Shown: positions 1-7,669, counted from the first letter of the stretch. The stretch is DNA of 16,517 nucleotides from Solobacterium sp. (GCA_016291725.1 JAEEYJ010000101.1:1-16517); one strand, 5' to 3'. Made by a program: numbers and translations. Notes: generated from the letters alone by a model not told the origin.

Positions 1-19
1 ATAATCAAACAGGGATTCT

Positions 20-361
20 ATGACAAAGCAACTGCGCAGAGCACTGTCCTGGATTATCATCGGCTTTGATGCACTGATGATACTTTTCTTTGTCAGCGAC
101 GCTGTATCCAGCTATCCGATCGATTTCCGCCTGGATGCGTTTGCCGCTTTCATTTTTGCGCTGAACGCGATCATGACAAAGGATTACATCAACTATCTGA
201 GCAAGGATATCAAGGCAGAAGAACAGGAAGAACGGGACATACCCCGCTATGAGAGCAAAGTGAACTATACACCGCAGCCGAAGGAAGACGAAATCGACAC
301 AGAGGAGCTCATCCGGATGCTGCAACAGAAAAAGGAAGAGTATACCCATAAAACACAGTAA
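20..361 (+). CDS. Small two-helix membrane protein of unknown function
   Basis: 113 residues. Two hydrophobic segments (about residues 9-30 and 37-53) form a likely hairpin in the membrane, followed by a very charged cytoplasmic tail (residues 60-113) rich in Glu and Lys with a probable helical end. The start follows an AGGGA site 4 nt upstream, and an in-frame stop lies at positions 2-4, so the gene is complete. It lies 9 nt upstream of the cyclophilin gene, whose ribosome binding site begins on its stop codon, so the two are probably cotranscribed. I do not recognise the family. A membrane anchor with a soluble tail is all that can be seen. Confidence 0.75.
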   Translation: MTKQLRRALSWIIIGFDALMILFFVSDAVSSYPIDFRLDAFAAFIFALNAIMTKDYINYLSKDIKAEEQEERDIPRYESKVNYTPQPKEDEIDTEELIRMLQQKKEEYTHKTQ

Positions 362-370
362 GGAGAACAC

Positions 371-841
371 ATGATCGTAATTGAAATGGACAACGGCGGA
401 ATCATCCGCATCGAACTCGACGAAGAAAACGCGCCGATTACCTGCGCCAACTTCCGCAAACTGGTCAACAGTGGATTCTATGATGGTCTGACCTTCCACA
501 GGATCATCAAGGGCTTCATGATCCAGGGCGGAGATCCGCTGGGCAACGGCACCGGCGGCAGCAAGGAGCGCATTCCCGGTGAATTCCAGGCCAACGGCTA
601 CAGCAACAACCTGAAGCACACCCGCGGCGTGATTTCCATGGCCAGAGCGATGCATCCGGATTCTGCTTCCAGCCAGTTCTTCATCATGCACCAGGATGCG
701 CCGCATCTGGACGGACAGTACGCTGCCTTCGGGAAGGTTACCGAGGGAATGGATGTCGTAGATGAGATCGCCTCTGTCAGGACCGGCTTCCAGGACAGAC
801 CGATCACACCGGTCGTCATCAAGAGAATGTACGAAGAATAG
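371..841 (+). CDS. Cyclophilin-type peptidyl-prolyl cis-trans isomerase
   Basis: 156 residues, the normal size of a single-domain bacterial cyclophilin. It catalyses cis-trans isomerisation of X-Pro bonds during folding. Seen directly: the [13 protein letters not shown] block (residues 42-54) with the catalytic-type Arg44, Phe49 and Gln52; the [15 protein letters not shown] block (90-104); and [10 protein letters not shown] (112-121). The position that is Trp121 in human cyclophilin A is His112 here, as in many bacterial members with low cyclosporin sensitivity. There is no signal peptide or lipobox, so it is cytoplasmic. AAGGAG 5 nt upstream supports the ATG. It is the last gene of its unit: a strong terminator begins just after the stop codon. 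Confidence 0.95.
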   Translation: MIVIEMDNGGIIRIELDEENAPITCANFRKLVNSGFYDGLTFHRIIKGFMIQGGDPLGNGTGGSKERIPGEFQANGYSNNLKHTRGVISMARAMHPDSASSQFFIMHQDAPHLDGQYAAFGKVTEGMDVVDEIASVRTGFQDRPITPVVIKRMYEE

Positions 842-861
842 ACTGCCGCAAGGCAGTTTTT
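842..861 (+). terminator. Intrinsic terminator after the cyclophilin gene
   Basis: ACTGCC (842-847), GCAA tetraloop, GGCAGT (852-857), then a run of T to 861. It starts one base after the stop codon. Confidence 0.9.
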
Positions 862-869
862 CCATAGAT

Positions 870-897
870 TTGCCTTTCTCACGAATCGTGCTATAAT
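870..897 (+). promoter_or_regulatory. Promoter for the Lys/Ala-tailed protein
   Basis: TTGCCT (870-875), 16-nt spacer, TATAAT (892-897) with an extended -10 TG at 889-890. It stands directly after the cyclophilin terminator and 40 nt before the next start codon. Confidence 0.8.
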
Positions 898-937
898 CCT
901 GCCTTAGAGTGTTAAAGACTCGAAGGGAGGGCTTAGA

Positions 938-1378
938 ATGCCAGCAAAGAAAAAGGCAACAACGGAAGCTGCTGCAGTTGAGGTCACACCTGAAAAGAAA
1001 CCCGTAAGAAAAAGAACTGCAAAGACAGCTGCCGTAAAGCCTGCGGAAACAACCGCAAAGAAGACGACCAGGAGAACAAAGAAAACCGCTCCTGCCGCCG
1101 AATACCTGTCTGTACAGAAATATAAGGACGTCATCAACTGGAAGAAGGGAGAAGCACACGCCTGGAACTGGCTCTATATTGAAGTCAATGCCGGGGATCT
1201 GCTGACGGAACTCGAAGCAGGAGCCGACAATATGGCGGTCTGCATCGAAGCGATCAAGGACTGCATGCTGGAAGGCGATTACTACATCGTTGAAGCAGAT
1301 GATGCAGCTCTGACTGTGCGCTACTACACCGACAACCTCAATGAATGGCGCCGCAAGTACAGCGAAGTCAACGGGTAA
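938..1378 (+). CDS. Protein with histone-like Lys/Ala N-terminal tail and unknown C-terminal domain
   Basis: 146 residues in two parts. Residues 1-52 are low complexity, rich in Lys, Arg, Ala, Thr and Pro with about 16 basic residues, including KKPVRKRTAK and KKTTRRTKKT. This resembles histone H1-like or HU C-terminal tails that bind nucleic acid without sequence preference. Residues 55-146 look like a compact domain with an aromatic patch (HAWNWLYIEVNAGD, 74-87), a conserved-looking MAVC (99-102) and an ending ALTVRYYTDNL (124-134). I cannot name this domain. An AAGGGAGG site 7 nt upstream and its own promoter and terminator show a monocistronic gene. Nucleic-acid binding through the tail is inference from composition. 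A basic linker to a protein partner is an alternative. Confidence 0.75.
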   Translation: MPAKKKATTEAAAVEVTPEKKPVRKRTAKTAAVKPAETTAKKTTRRTKKTAPAAEYLSVQKYKDVINWKKGEAHAWNWLYIEVNAGDLLTELEAGADNMAVCIEAIKDCMLEGDYYIVEADDAALTVRYYTDNLNEWRRKYSEVNG

Positions 1379-1380
1379 CA

Positions 1381-1407
1381 AAAAAAGATCACTGGAGTGA
1401 TCTTTTT
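1381..1407. terminator. Bidirectional terminator between convergent genes
   Basis: GATCAC (1387-1392), TGGA loop, GTGATC (1397-1402), flanked by six A on the left and five T on the right. It can therefore stop transcription from both the plus-strand gene ending at 1378 and the minus-strand gene ending at 1411. Confidence 0.9.
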
Positions 1408-1410
1408 CTT

Positions 1411-2358
1411 TTATTCCTTCAGCAGCCAGGCAGCGCAGGCAAGATCTTCCGCTGCAAGCCCGAGCGCTTCGAATACCGTGATGTCTTCATCATTCTGTCT
1501 GCCCTGCACTCTGCCGCTGACCAGATCCGCCAGTTCCCCCAGCAGATGATCTTCCGCGATCAGACCTTCCTGCACCGGGAACAGGAAGTCTCCGCTCTCC
1601 GCCATGCAGGATCCCCTGCTGTCGCAGAAGAACCGGGACTGCACCGTGCAGGCACTGTCCAGCTCCCTGTCCTTGGCAGCACAGGCGCCGACCGCATTGA
1701 TATGCGTGCCCTTCTTCACCCATTCACCCTTCAGTACAGGCGTGTGGCTCGGGGTCACCGTGCAGATGATATCCGCGTTCTTCGCCGCATCCTCTCCCTG
1801 CTCACAGGGAATGAATTCGATGCCCGGGTACTGTTCCCTGTGGGCTTCTGCAAATGCCTCGCTCTCTGCCAGCGACGGACACCAGACGTACACTGCATCG
1901 ATCCTGCGTACGCACGTCAGGCTCTTCAGATGCATGTCGGCCTGTACACCGCCGCCGAACAGGGCCAGTGTATGTGCATCCTTCCTGGCCAGCAGATCCG
2001 TTGCCACGGCACTGACGGCGCCTGTGCGGACGGCTGTGATGGCTGTCCCGTCGCAGATGCCTTTCAGCGTGCCGTCCTCGGTGGAAAATACGGCAACGAT
2101 GCCCTGATGGCTGGGCAGGTGCTTTTTATAGTTGTCATGGAATACGGTGATGAGCTTGGCACCGACCGCTTCTTCATAGCTGATCAGACCGGGCATGATG
2201 CCGAGCAGTTTTCCGGGTTCCACGGGCAGTACACTCCGGATCTTGTTTTCCAGCCGGCCATCCGCGAAAGCCTGGAATACATCCCGCATCAAAGTGATGC
2301 ATACGGGCATCTCCAGTTTCTGCAGGACTTCTTCCCTGGAAAGGTACTTCAGGTCCAT
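1411..2358 (-). CDS. Ornithine cyclodeaminase / mu-crystallin family NAD(P)-dependent enzyme
   Basis: 315 residues, the usual length. The family reduces or deaminates amino/imino acids with NAD(P); members include ornithine cyclodeaminase, archaeal alanine dehydrogenase, ketimine reductase and iminosuccinate reductase. Visible family features: Arg41, Lys68 (VGAKLITVFHD), Arg111 in AVRTGA, the dinucleotide loop GGGVQA (135-140), Lys229 in NAVGACAAK, and the terminal block VFEALGLAAEDLA (295-307). The usual DAPGK after NAVG reads CAAKD, so substrate use may differ from true ornithine cyclodeaminase. I chose the ATG at 2358 because GGGAG lies at an ideal distance. Longer starts at 2364 and 2379 place that site too close or downstream. 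The gene begins 2 nt after the racemase stop, so the two are translationally linked. The exact substrate cannot be read from sequence. Confidence 0.88.
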   Translation of the reverse strand: MDLKYLSREEVLQKLEMPVCITLMRDVFQAFADGRLENKIRSVLPVEPGKLLGIMPGLISYEEAVGAKLITVFHDNYKKHLPSHQGIVAVFSTEDGTLKGICDGTAITAVRTGAVSAVATDLLARKDAHTLALFGGGVQADMHLKSLTCVRRIDAVYVWCPSLAESEAFAEAHREQYPGIEFIPCEQGEDAAKNADIICTVTPSHTPVLKGEWVKKGTHINAVGACAAKDRELDSACTVQSRFFCDSRGSCMAESGDFLFPVQEGLIAEDHLLGELADLVSGRVQGRQNDEDITVFEALGLAAEDLACAAWLLKE

Positions 2359-2360
2359 GA

Positions 2361-3056
2361 TCATTCTCCCAGGGCGCAATCCACGGCTGCGAGGGCATGC
2401 AGCTCCGTTGTGTCAAACACAGGAAGCGGACTGTCCTTCTGCTTGATGAGCATCTGGATCTCAGTGCAGCCGAGGATGACACCCTGCGCCCCTCTCTGCT
2501 GCAGTTCCTTGATAACGTTGACATAGTATTCCCGGGAAGAATCCTTGATGATGTTGAAGGTCAGCTCTTCCTCGATGACCCGCATGATTTCCGGCATCTG
2601 TTCCTTCCTCGGTGCGATGCACTCAATGCCGTAGTCTTCCTTGAGCTTTCCCATGATGAAGGGCTGGGTCATGGTGAACGTTGTACCGAGGATGCCCACT
2701 TTGGTCAGTCCCTGCTTTTTGATTGCCGCAGCAGCCGCGTCCGTGATATGGATCATGGGAACATCCACATTCTTCTGGATTTCATCGAATACCGTGTGCA
2801 TCGTGTTCGTGCACATCAGGACGACGTCTGCGCCGGCCTTCTCCAGGCTCTTCGTAATCTCCGTAAACTCCCTGGCCAGTGTCTCCATATCATTCTTCAT
2901 GACCAGACCGTACTTCTCTTCCAGATCCGTCGAGTAGATGATGGACTCCACAGTGGATTTGCCTCCGAGCCTCCTGTTGGACTCCTCGTTGATAATCCTG
3001 TAGTAGTCTACTGTGGACTGCCAGCTGAGTCCGCCGATCAAACCGATTTTCTTCAT
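2361..3056 (-). CDS. Aspartate/glutamate racemase family protein
   Basis: 231 residues. This PLP-independent family interconverts L- and D-amino acids with two Cys acting as acid and base. The N-terminal IGLIGGLSWQST (4-15) is typical of the RacD/RacX/YgeA group. Both catalytic-type cysteines are present: Cys82 in MCTNTMH and Cys197 in GVILGCTEI. FDTTELHA (214-221) is the usual C-terminal block. No signal peptide, so cytoplasmic. AAGGAG 8 nt upstream, within a 16-nt gap from the HAD gene. It is followed after 2 nt by the OCD-family gene. Aspartate is the commonest substrate of the family, but RacX/YgeA types prefer other amino acids, so the substrate is open. A D-amino acid for the wall or a racemase-reductase pathway are both possible. 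Confidence 0.9.
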   Translation of the reverse strand: MKKIGLIGGLSWQSTVDYYRIINEESNRRLGGKSTVESIIYSTDLEEKYGLVMKNDMETLAREFTEITKSLEKAGADVVLMCTNTMHTVFDEIQKNVDVPMIHITDAAAAAIKKQGLTKVGILGTTFTMTQPFIMGKLKEDYGIECIAPRKEQMPEIMRVIEEELTFNIIKDSSREYYVNVIKELQQRGAQGVILGCTEIQMLIKQKDSPLPVFDTTELHALAAVDCALGE

Positions 3057-3072
3057 GTTCCGTTCTCCTTCT

Positions 3073-3876
3073 TCATTCTTCCAGCAGATGGCTGTTCAGC
3101 CATTCTGCGAATCCGTTCTCATCAACGCTTCCGGCTGTATACTGTGCCGCAAGCAGTGCATCTTCCGAACCGTTCTCCATGCATACACTGCAGCCCGCCT
3201 GCCGGAACATGGGGATATCGTTCGAATTGTCCCCGAAGGCAACAGCTTCCTCCGGAGAGATTCCTTCCTTTTCCATCACCCAGGCAAGGCCGGTTCCTTT
3301 GTCCAGCGAAGGATCGGTCATTTCCAGCAGATCCAGCGCTGTTTTGAATGCGGTATAGCGGGGATCGGGATGATCCGCTGCGAACTGCAGTGCTTTTTCC
3401 ATATTCTCCGGTTCCAGGATGAACATGTACTTGGCCTGCGGCTCTTTGAGCAGCTCCCGGATATTTCCCTGTTCCAGCCCGGCTCCGACCCGCTCAGCGA
3501 CCCGTACCGCGTCCGGTGTGATCTTCTCTGCCCGGATGGTACTTCCCGTGTACAGCGTCGGAATCAGGCCCTGGGGCTCATATAGATCAATGATATCCCG
3601 TACAGTATCAACACTGAGCGCTTTCAATACCGTCATCTCCCCGGTGGAGATGTCCAGCACCTCACCACCATTGGAGCCCACAATGTAGTCCGTATACACT
3701 TCAATGCCCCAGCCTGCCAGCATATGCCGCATCGAGGATACCGGACGTCCGGTACAGACCGCAAACAGGATGCCTCTTTGCTTCAGACGATTCAGTGTCT
3801 CTGCGACCGAAGGATCGCACACATTTCCGTCCTGGATGATTGTACCGTCCAGGTCTGCCGCAACCAGGCGGATCAT
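3073..3876 (-). CDS. HAD-superfamily Cof-type phosphatase
   Basis: 267 residues, normal for the Cof/type IIB HAD hydrolases, which dephosphorylate sugar phosphates, nucleotides or cofactors with Mg2+. Motif I is DLDGT (8-12; nucleophile Asp8, general acid Asp10), motif II is CTGR (41-44, Thr42), motif III is Lys193 in SLDKGTGL, and motif IV is GDNSND (215-220). The middle (about residues 85-185) is the cap domain. Its ATG overlaps the stop codon of the patatin gene by 4 nt (ATGA), so it is translationally coupled. Substrate unknown. Confidence 0.92.
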   Translation of the reverse strand: MIRLVAADLDGTIIQDGNVCDPSVAETLNRLKQRGILFAVCTGRPVSSMRHMLAGWGIEVYTDYIVGSNGGEVLDISTGEMTVLKALSVDTVRDIIDLYEPQGLIPTLYTGSTIRAEKITPDAVRVAERVGAGLEQGNIRELLKEPQAKYMFILEPENMEKALQFAADHPDPRYTAFKTALDLLEMTDPSLDKGTGLAWVMEKEGISPEEAVAFGDNSNDIPMFRQAGCSVCMENGSEDALLAAQYTAGSVDENGFAEWLNSHLLEE

Positions 3877-4730
3877 TGCCTGTTGAGGAAAGCCATGATC
3901 TCTCCTCTTCTTCTTTCTGCATCCTGGTAGCCCAGTTCATACAGTTCCCTGCACTTGACCGGGTCACCCTTGAACCGGCTGACCTCAATCGTGCGTGTCG
4001 GCCGCATCAGTACCGCTTTGCCCTCTTCCACCAGAGAATCGATCAGATTCATCTGCTTGTAGTAGTTTTCATGCCGTACACAGTAGTCTTCATAGATCTG
4101 CGGGCACTGGGCATACAGGGTTTTCATCATCATCTTCAGAACGGCCGGTGCCGGCTTTCGCACATAGCCCTCCGGCTTGGTTGTAATGACCATGCAGCGG
4201 GTGCATCCCTGCTCCAGCGCGCGCTCGATGGGGATCATCTTCGTTACACCGCCGTCCAGGCATGGATGCCCTTTGAACTCAACAATCGCAGACGCAATCG
4301 GGAGCGCACAGGCTGCCCGCAGCAGCGTCAGCTTGTCATCGATTTCTCTTGCCGGGTAAAACAGCGTCTTTCCTTGATCCAGGTCATAGACACCGACTTC
4401 CATGTCCGGATCCAGTTCACGCAGCCTGGCCGCATCAAAGTGCTCCTTGCCGAGCAGATCATCCTCCACAAGATGCCGGTAGGCTACATAGTGCCCTTCC
4501 TTCAGCAGCGCCTTGATTCCGATGACCTCATCACTGACCGCATAGTCCACTGCCAGGCGGTAGCCGATATCCGGCCGTTTCAGTTCATAGCAGGCCAGAT
4601 ACATCGCACCTGAGGAGATGCCTGCACTGTAGTCAAACTCTATATTCTGGTCATTCAGCCAGGCAAGCACACCAACTGAATACGCACCCCGGAGACCGCC
4701 GCCTTCCAGTACCAGTCCGTATTTTTCCAT
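3873..4730 (-). CDS. Patatin-like phospholipase family protein
   Basis: 285 residues of the bacterial patatin type (YjjU/RssA-like), predicted lipid acyl hydrolase with a Ser-Asp dyad. Visible: oxyanion-hole motif GGGLRGAY (10-17), nucleophile elbow GISSG (37-41; Ser39), and the catalytic Asp motif LDGG (158-161; Asp159). The C-terminal third (about 185-285) matches the length of the extra domain in this subgroup. No signal peptide, so probably cytosolic or membrane-peripheral. GGAGG 5 nt before the ATG overlaps the end of the amidase gene, and the 3' end overlaps the HAD gene by 4 nt. True lipid substrate unknown. Confidence 0.92.
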   Translation of the reverse strand: MEKYGLVLEGGGLRGAYSVGVLAWLNDQNIEFDYSAGISSGAMYLACYELKRPDIGYRLAVDYAVSDEVIGIKALLKEGHYVAYRHLVEDDLLGKEHFDAARLRELDPDMEVGVYDLDQGKTLFYPAREIDDKLTLLRAACALPIASAIVEFKGHPCLDGGVTKMIPIERALEQGCTRCMVITTKPEGYVRKPAPAVLKMMMKTLYAQCPQIYEDYCVRHENYYKQMNLIDSLVEEGKAVLMRPTRTIEVSRFKGDPVKCRELYELGYQDAERRRGEIMAFLNRQ

Positions 4731-4739
4731 GCAATCCTC

Positions 4740-5381
4740 CTATTGTTCCACCAAAGCCAGATCATCCCTGACCATCTGCAGGAACTCTTCCACTCTGCCA
4801 TCGCTGATCAGACGCCGCGGGCAGAGCTTTTCCATGAAATCCGCATGGAAGCGGATATCATCCACGGTGAGTCCATAGTTATGCAGCAGCTGTGCGCACA
4901 GCACTGCCGTATTCCGCAGCGTCTGCTCATAGTCACTGCCTTCGTTCACGCACATCTCAATGCCGATGCCGTTCATATTCCCGCCGCCCGGTGTTCTGCC
5001 GTCACCGGCATTCCAGGCCACTTCATTGTCCGGCAGGTGATGATACACACAGTGATCATCCACGGTATAATGCCAGCTGTTCGGGCTGTCCGTGCTGCTG
5101 TGCAGCCAGGCATCGTGAGCAGAGGCGTCCGCCGTACCCGACCAATTGTCCGTTTCATGGATGGTCAGATACATAATATCACGTATTTCACCGGGCCTTC
5201 TTACATGGTCCCAGGGCAGATAGTCATTGATGACGGGTATATCCCCTGCCTGTTCCATCTCGATATTGACGCTCATATAGACCCGTTCCTTCTTCTTCCA
5301 CGGTGACCATACCAGCAGTACAGCCAGCACCAGAAGCTGAAACAGTACAAACAGTATTTTTCCTTTTGCTTTGCGGTCCAC
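4740..5381 (-). CDS. Membrane-anchored N-acetylmuramoyl-L-alanine amidase (Amidase_2 type)
   Basis: 213 residues from the chosen start. A short basic N-terminus and a hydrophobic segment (about 8-25) with no clear cleavage site suggest a type II membrane anchor with the enzyme outside. The catalytic domain has the Amidase_2/T7-lysozyme pattern: YLTIHETDN with zinc ligand His75, SWHYTVDDHCVYHHLPDNEVAWNAG (about 102-126), GIEMCVN with Glu142, and FHADFMEKLCPRRL with ligands His179 and Cys187. It would cut the amide between MurNAc and L-Ala in peptidoglycan. I chose GTG at 5381, preceded by GGAGGGG at 5 nt, over the GTG at 5396 that touches the GNAT stop codon, because the latter has no ribosome binding site. 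Wall turnover is the likely role. A bacteriocin or phage origin is less likely given the anchored form. Confidence 0.88.
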   Translation of the reverse strand: MDRKAKGKILFVLFQLLVLAVLLVWSPWKKKERVYMSVNIEMEQAGDIPVINDYLPWDHVRRPGEIRDIMYLTIHETDNWSGTADASAHDAWLHSSTDSPNSWHYTVDDHCVYHHLPDNEVAWNAGDGRTPGGGNMNGIGIEMCVNEGSDYEQTLRNTAVLCAQLLHNYGLTVDDIRFHADFMEKLCPRRLISDGRVEEFLQMVRDDLALVEQ

Positions 5382-5395
5382 TGTCCCCTCCGGCA

Positions 5396-5851
5396 CTACA
5401 GCTGATAGAGATAGATATTCTTCACCGGTTCACCGCGCTGGTAGAGCCAGTGGTCCTCCGGGACATCCTTGGTGCCCAGCAGAATGCCGTTCAGCTTCTC
5501 CAGTGTCCGCCTGGAAGGCAGATTGTCCGGTGAACAGGTAATAATGAGTTCCTTCATTCCGAAAATGTCCCGGGCAGCCGGAAAGAGCACCTTGCACGCT
5601 TCATAGGCATAGCCGTGTCCCCGGTATCCCAGGTCCACCCGGTAGCCGATATTCCCGGCGTAGTACAGTTCCCGGTTCATACCGATGCGCAGATCGATCT
5701 TCCCGACCCGTTCCGTTGTGCCGTGCAGGTAGATGGTGAAGTAGACCGAGCTGACATAGTCATTGGACCTTGACGGTACCGTACGGTAATCCTCCACCAG
5801 ATCCACGGCATCACCCGATAGTCTTTCCTTTTTCCGGAACAGTCTGAACAT
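5396..5851 (-). CDS. GNAT-family N-acetyltransferase
   Basis: 151 residues. Resembles RimJ/RimL-like GNATs, which move an acetyl group from acetyl-CoA to an amine. The acetyl-CoA pyrophosphate loop is RVDLGYRGHGYA (71-82), and the C-terminal block SPDNLPSRRTLEKLNG (107-122) is the typical Asp-Asn-x-x-Ser-x-Arg pattern. ATG at 5851 is preferred over an upstream TTG at 5869 that lies against a terminator stem. Neither has a good ribosome binding site. A TATAAT sits only 6 nt before the ATG, so the message may be leaderless. It heads the six-gene run ending at 1411. Acceptor substrate unknown. Confidence 0.85.
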   Translation of the reverse strand: MFRLFRKKERLSGDAVDLVEDYRTVPSRSNDYVSSVYFTIYLHGTTERVGKIDLRIGMNRELYYAGNIGYRVDLGYRGHGYAYEACKVLFPAARDIFGMKELIITCSPDNLPSRRTLEKLNGILLGTKDVPEDHWLYQRGEPVKNIYLYQL

Positions 5852-5857
5852 AATCCC

Positions 5858-5863
5858 ATTATA
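5858..5863 (-). promoter_or_regulatory. Possible -10 box for the six-gene minus-strand unit
   Basis: Perfect TATAAT on the minus strand, 6 nt before the GNAT ATG and just after the terminator of the previous gene. No convincing -35 at 16-18 nt, so support is partial. Confidence 0.4.
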
Positions 5864-5867
5864 TTGC

Positions 5868-5892
5868 AAAAGGCGGCTTATTCCGCCGCCTT
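5868..5892 (-). terminator. Terminator overlapping the stop codon of the lipoprotein gene
   Basis: On the minus strand AAGGCGGC pairs with GCCGCCTT around a 7-nt loop that contains the TAA stop codon (5878-5880). A short T run follows (5871-5868). Strong stem, short U-tail. Confidence 0.75.
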
Positions 5893-6447
5893 CCTGAACA
5901 AATCAAGGTAAATGTTCTGCAGTTCCTTCTTCTGCGATGCATTCATCTGGGAATCATCGCTCTCAATGGTGTAGCCGTCCACCAGTGCCAGCTGGCTGCC
6001 GACGATTTCACCGTCATTGACCGCAATGACCAGGGGAACCTTGAATGCTTTCCCCTTTTCGGTTTCCACCATCACCGGATCAATGTACTGGAAGAGAACC
6101 TGATAGTCATCATAGGTGTTCACCGGGCTGTAGACATCGATGTAGTACACTGTCACTCCTGCCGCAAGCGCTGCTTTGGAGAGTTCCGGGACCGCACGCT
6201 CACAGAACGGACAGCCGACATAGCCGTAGTACAGCATGCCGCTGCCGCCTTCTTCGAAGAGCCGTATGGATTCCGCAACACTGACCTCAATGAAGGGATG
6301 GTCTCCTTCCTCCAGCCAGTAGTAGCCGCCCATATCCGCCTTTTCACCGTGGAGCTCGACAGTACTTTCAATGACAATCGGTTCAATTTTCGAAGAACAG
6401 CCCAGGAGTGTACAGATCACTGCCAGCGCTGCCAGTCTTTTCATCAT
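5878..6447 (-). CDS. Thioredoxin-fold lipoprotein with CPFC active site
   Basis: 189 residues. N-terminal MMKRLAALAVICTLLGCSS is a lipoprotein signal with lipobox LLGC (Cys17), so the mature protein is anchored on the outer face of the membrane. The thioredoxin-like part has YVGCPFCERA with Cys79 and Cys82 (CxxC) and the matching cis-proline at Pro138 (FKVPLVIAV). It looks like the thioredoxin-like accessory proteins of Gram-positive bacteria that exchange disulfides at the cell surface. The actual partner is unknown. A longer open frame to 6657 exists, but it runs inside pepT in another frame. The ATG at 6447 has GGAAGG 8 nt upstream and gives the signal peptide. It starts 4 nt after the pepT stop and is probably cotranscribed with it. 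Confidence 0.85.
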   Translation of the reverse strand: MMKRLAALAVICTLLGCSSKIEPIVIESTVELHGEKADMGGYYWLEEGDHPFIEVSVAESIRLFEEGGSGMLYYGYVGCPFCERAVPELSKAALAAGVTVYYIDVYSPVNTYDDYQVLFQYIDPVMVETEKGKAFKVPLVIAVNDGEIVGSQLALVDGYTIESDDSQMNASQKKELQNIYLDLFRKAAE

Positions 6448-6451
6448 GGGT

Positions 6452-7669
6452 TCAGCCTTCCGCCAGTACTTTGGCGATGACTTTGCGGACCAGTTCGGAT
6501 GCCTGGCGCATTTCCTCCACAACGACGAATTCGTAGCGGCCGTGGGCGTTGCGGTCTCCTGTGCCGAGATTCGGGCACGGCAGGCCCCGGAAGCACAGCT
6601 GGGCACCGTCTGTACCGCCCCGCGCTGCTTCGATCCCCGGTTCATAGCCCAGTTCACGGATGCTCTCCATCGCGAAGCGGGAGACTTCCGGGTACTGGTC
6701 CACGATTTCCTTCATGTTGCGGTACTGCTGCGTCAGCGTCAGCGTGCAGGTGCCTTCCCCGTACAGTCCGTTGATGAACTTTTCCGCCCTCTGCATCAGT
6801 TCTGTCTTTTCATCCAGCTTCTTTGCGTCATGATCACGGATGATGTATTCCATCACCGCATGGTCGGTGCTGCCTTCGAACTTTGTCAGGTGAATGTATC
6901 CTTCCCGTCCTTCGGTGTGTTCCGGACGCATGTGCGCCGGGAACAGTCCATGGAATTCCATGCCGACATTGGACGCATTGATCATCTTGTCCTTTGCTGC
7001 ACCGGGGTGGATCGAGAATCCCTGGATCTCTACGACCGCAGAGACTGCATTGAATGTCTCATCGCAGTACATCCAGACCTGGCCGCCGTCCAGCGTGTAG
7101 GCAAACTTCGCATCGAACCGGGCAATGTCGAATCCGTGGATTCCGGTGCCGATCTCTTCATCGGGCGTGAACGCTACTGCAATTCTTCCGTGCTTCTCTT
7201 CCGGATGGTCCTGATAGTACTGCAGGGTATCCATGATTGCCGCAATGCCGGCCTTGTCATCTCCACCGAGCAGTGTATTGCCGTCCGTAACGATCAGCGT
7301 TTTCCCCTTCAACGCTTTCATGCCGGGGAAATCGGCTGTTCTCGTAACGGTGCTGCCGAGATCAATGTCTTCCCCGTCATAGTTCTCGATGACCCTCGGA
7401 TTCACGCCTGTACCGCTGTATTCCGGTGCGGTATCCATGTGCGCAATGAATCCCACGGTCGGGGCTTTCGTCTCTGTATTGGCTTCCAGGTGGCCGTAGA
7501 CGAAGCATTTCTCATCCACTGCAGCATCCTTGATGCCGAGTTCCTTCAGTTCCTCCACCAGGACCTTTGCCAGATCGAACTGCTTCATGGTTGAAGGCCT
7601 GGTGGTTGAATAAGGATCACTGGTGGTATCGATCCTTGCGTAGTTGATGAACCGTTCAACGATATCCAT
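6452..7669 (-). CDS. pepT: Peptidase T (tripeptide aminopeptidase), paralogue 1
   Basis: 405 residues, normal PepT length (M20B metallopeptidase). It removes the N-terminal residue of tripeptides in the cytosol using two zinc ions. Metal ligands and catalytic residues are visible: His77 and Asp79 in GFIAHMDTAP, the bridging Asp in LGGDDKAG (134-141), Glu171 and Glu172 in FTPDEEIG, Asp194 in YTLDGG, and His376 in NAHGRYE. The lid (dimerisation) domain lies about 205-320. GGGAGG lies 7 nt from the ATG. It has its own extended -10 promoter and precedes a lipoprotein gene by 4 nt. A second, clearly diverged PepT lies at 9202-10446. Confidence 0.95.
   Translation of the reverse strand: MDIVERFINYARIDTTSDPYSTTRPSTMKQFDLAKVLVEELKELGIKDAAVDEKCFVYGHLEANTETKAPTVGFIAHMDTAPEYSGTGVNPRVIENYDGEDIDLGSTVTRTADFPGMKALKGKTLIVTDGNTLLGGDDKAGIAAIMDTLQYYQDHPEEKHGRIAVAFTPDEEIGTGIHGFDIARFDAKFAYTLDGGQVWMYCDETFNAVSAVVEIQGFSIHPGAAKDKMINASNVGMEFHGLFPAHMRPEHTEGREGYIHLTKFEGSTDHAVMEYIIRDHDAKKLDEKTELMQRAEKFINGLYGEGTCTLTLTQQYRNMKEIVDQYPEVSRFAMESIRELGYEPGIEAARGGTDGAQLCFRGLPCPNLGTGDRNAHGRYEFVVVEEMRQASELVRKVIAKVLAEG

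Noticed and set aside
5..1381. Long minus-strand open frame opposite the first three genes
   Set aside because: It runs antisense through a cyclophilin gene with clear motifs, a promoter and a terminator, and shows no domain of its own.
6448..6657. N-terminal extension of the thioredoxin-fold lipoprotein
   Set aside because: It lies wholly inside pepT in another frame and would bury the lipoprotein signal. The ATG at 6447 has its own ribosome binding site.
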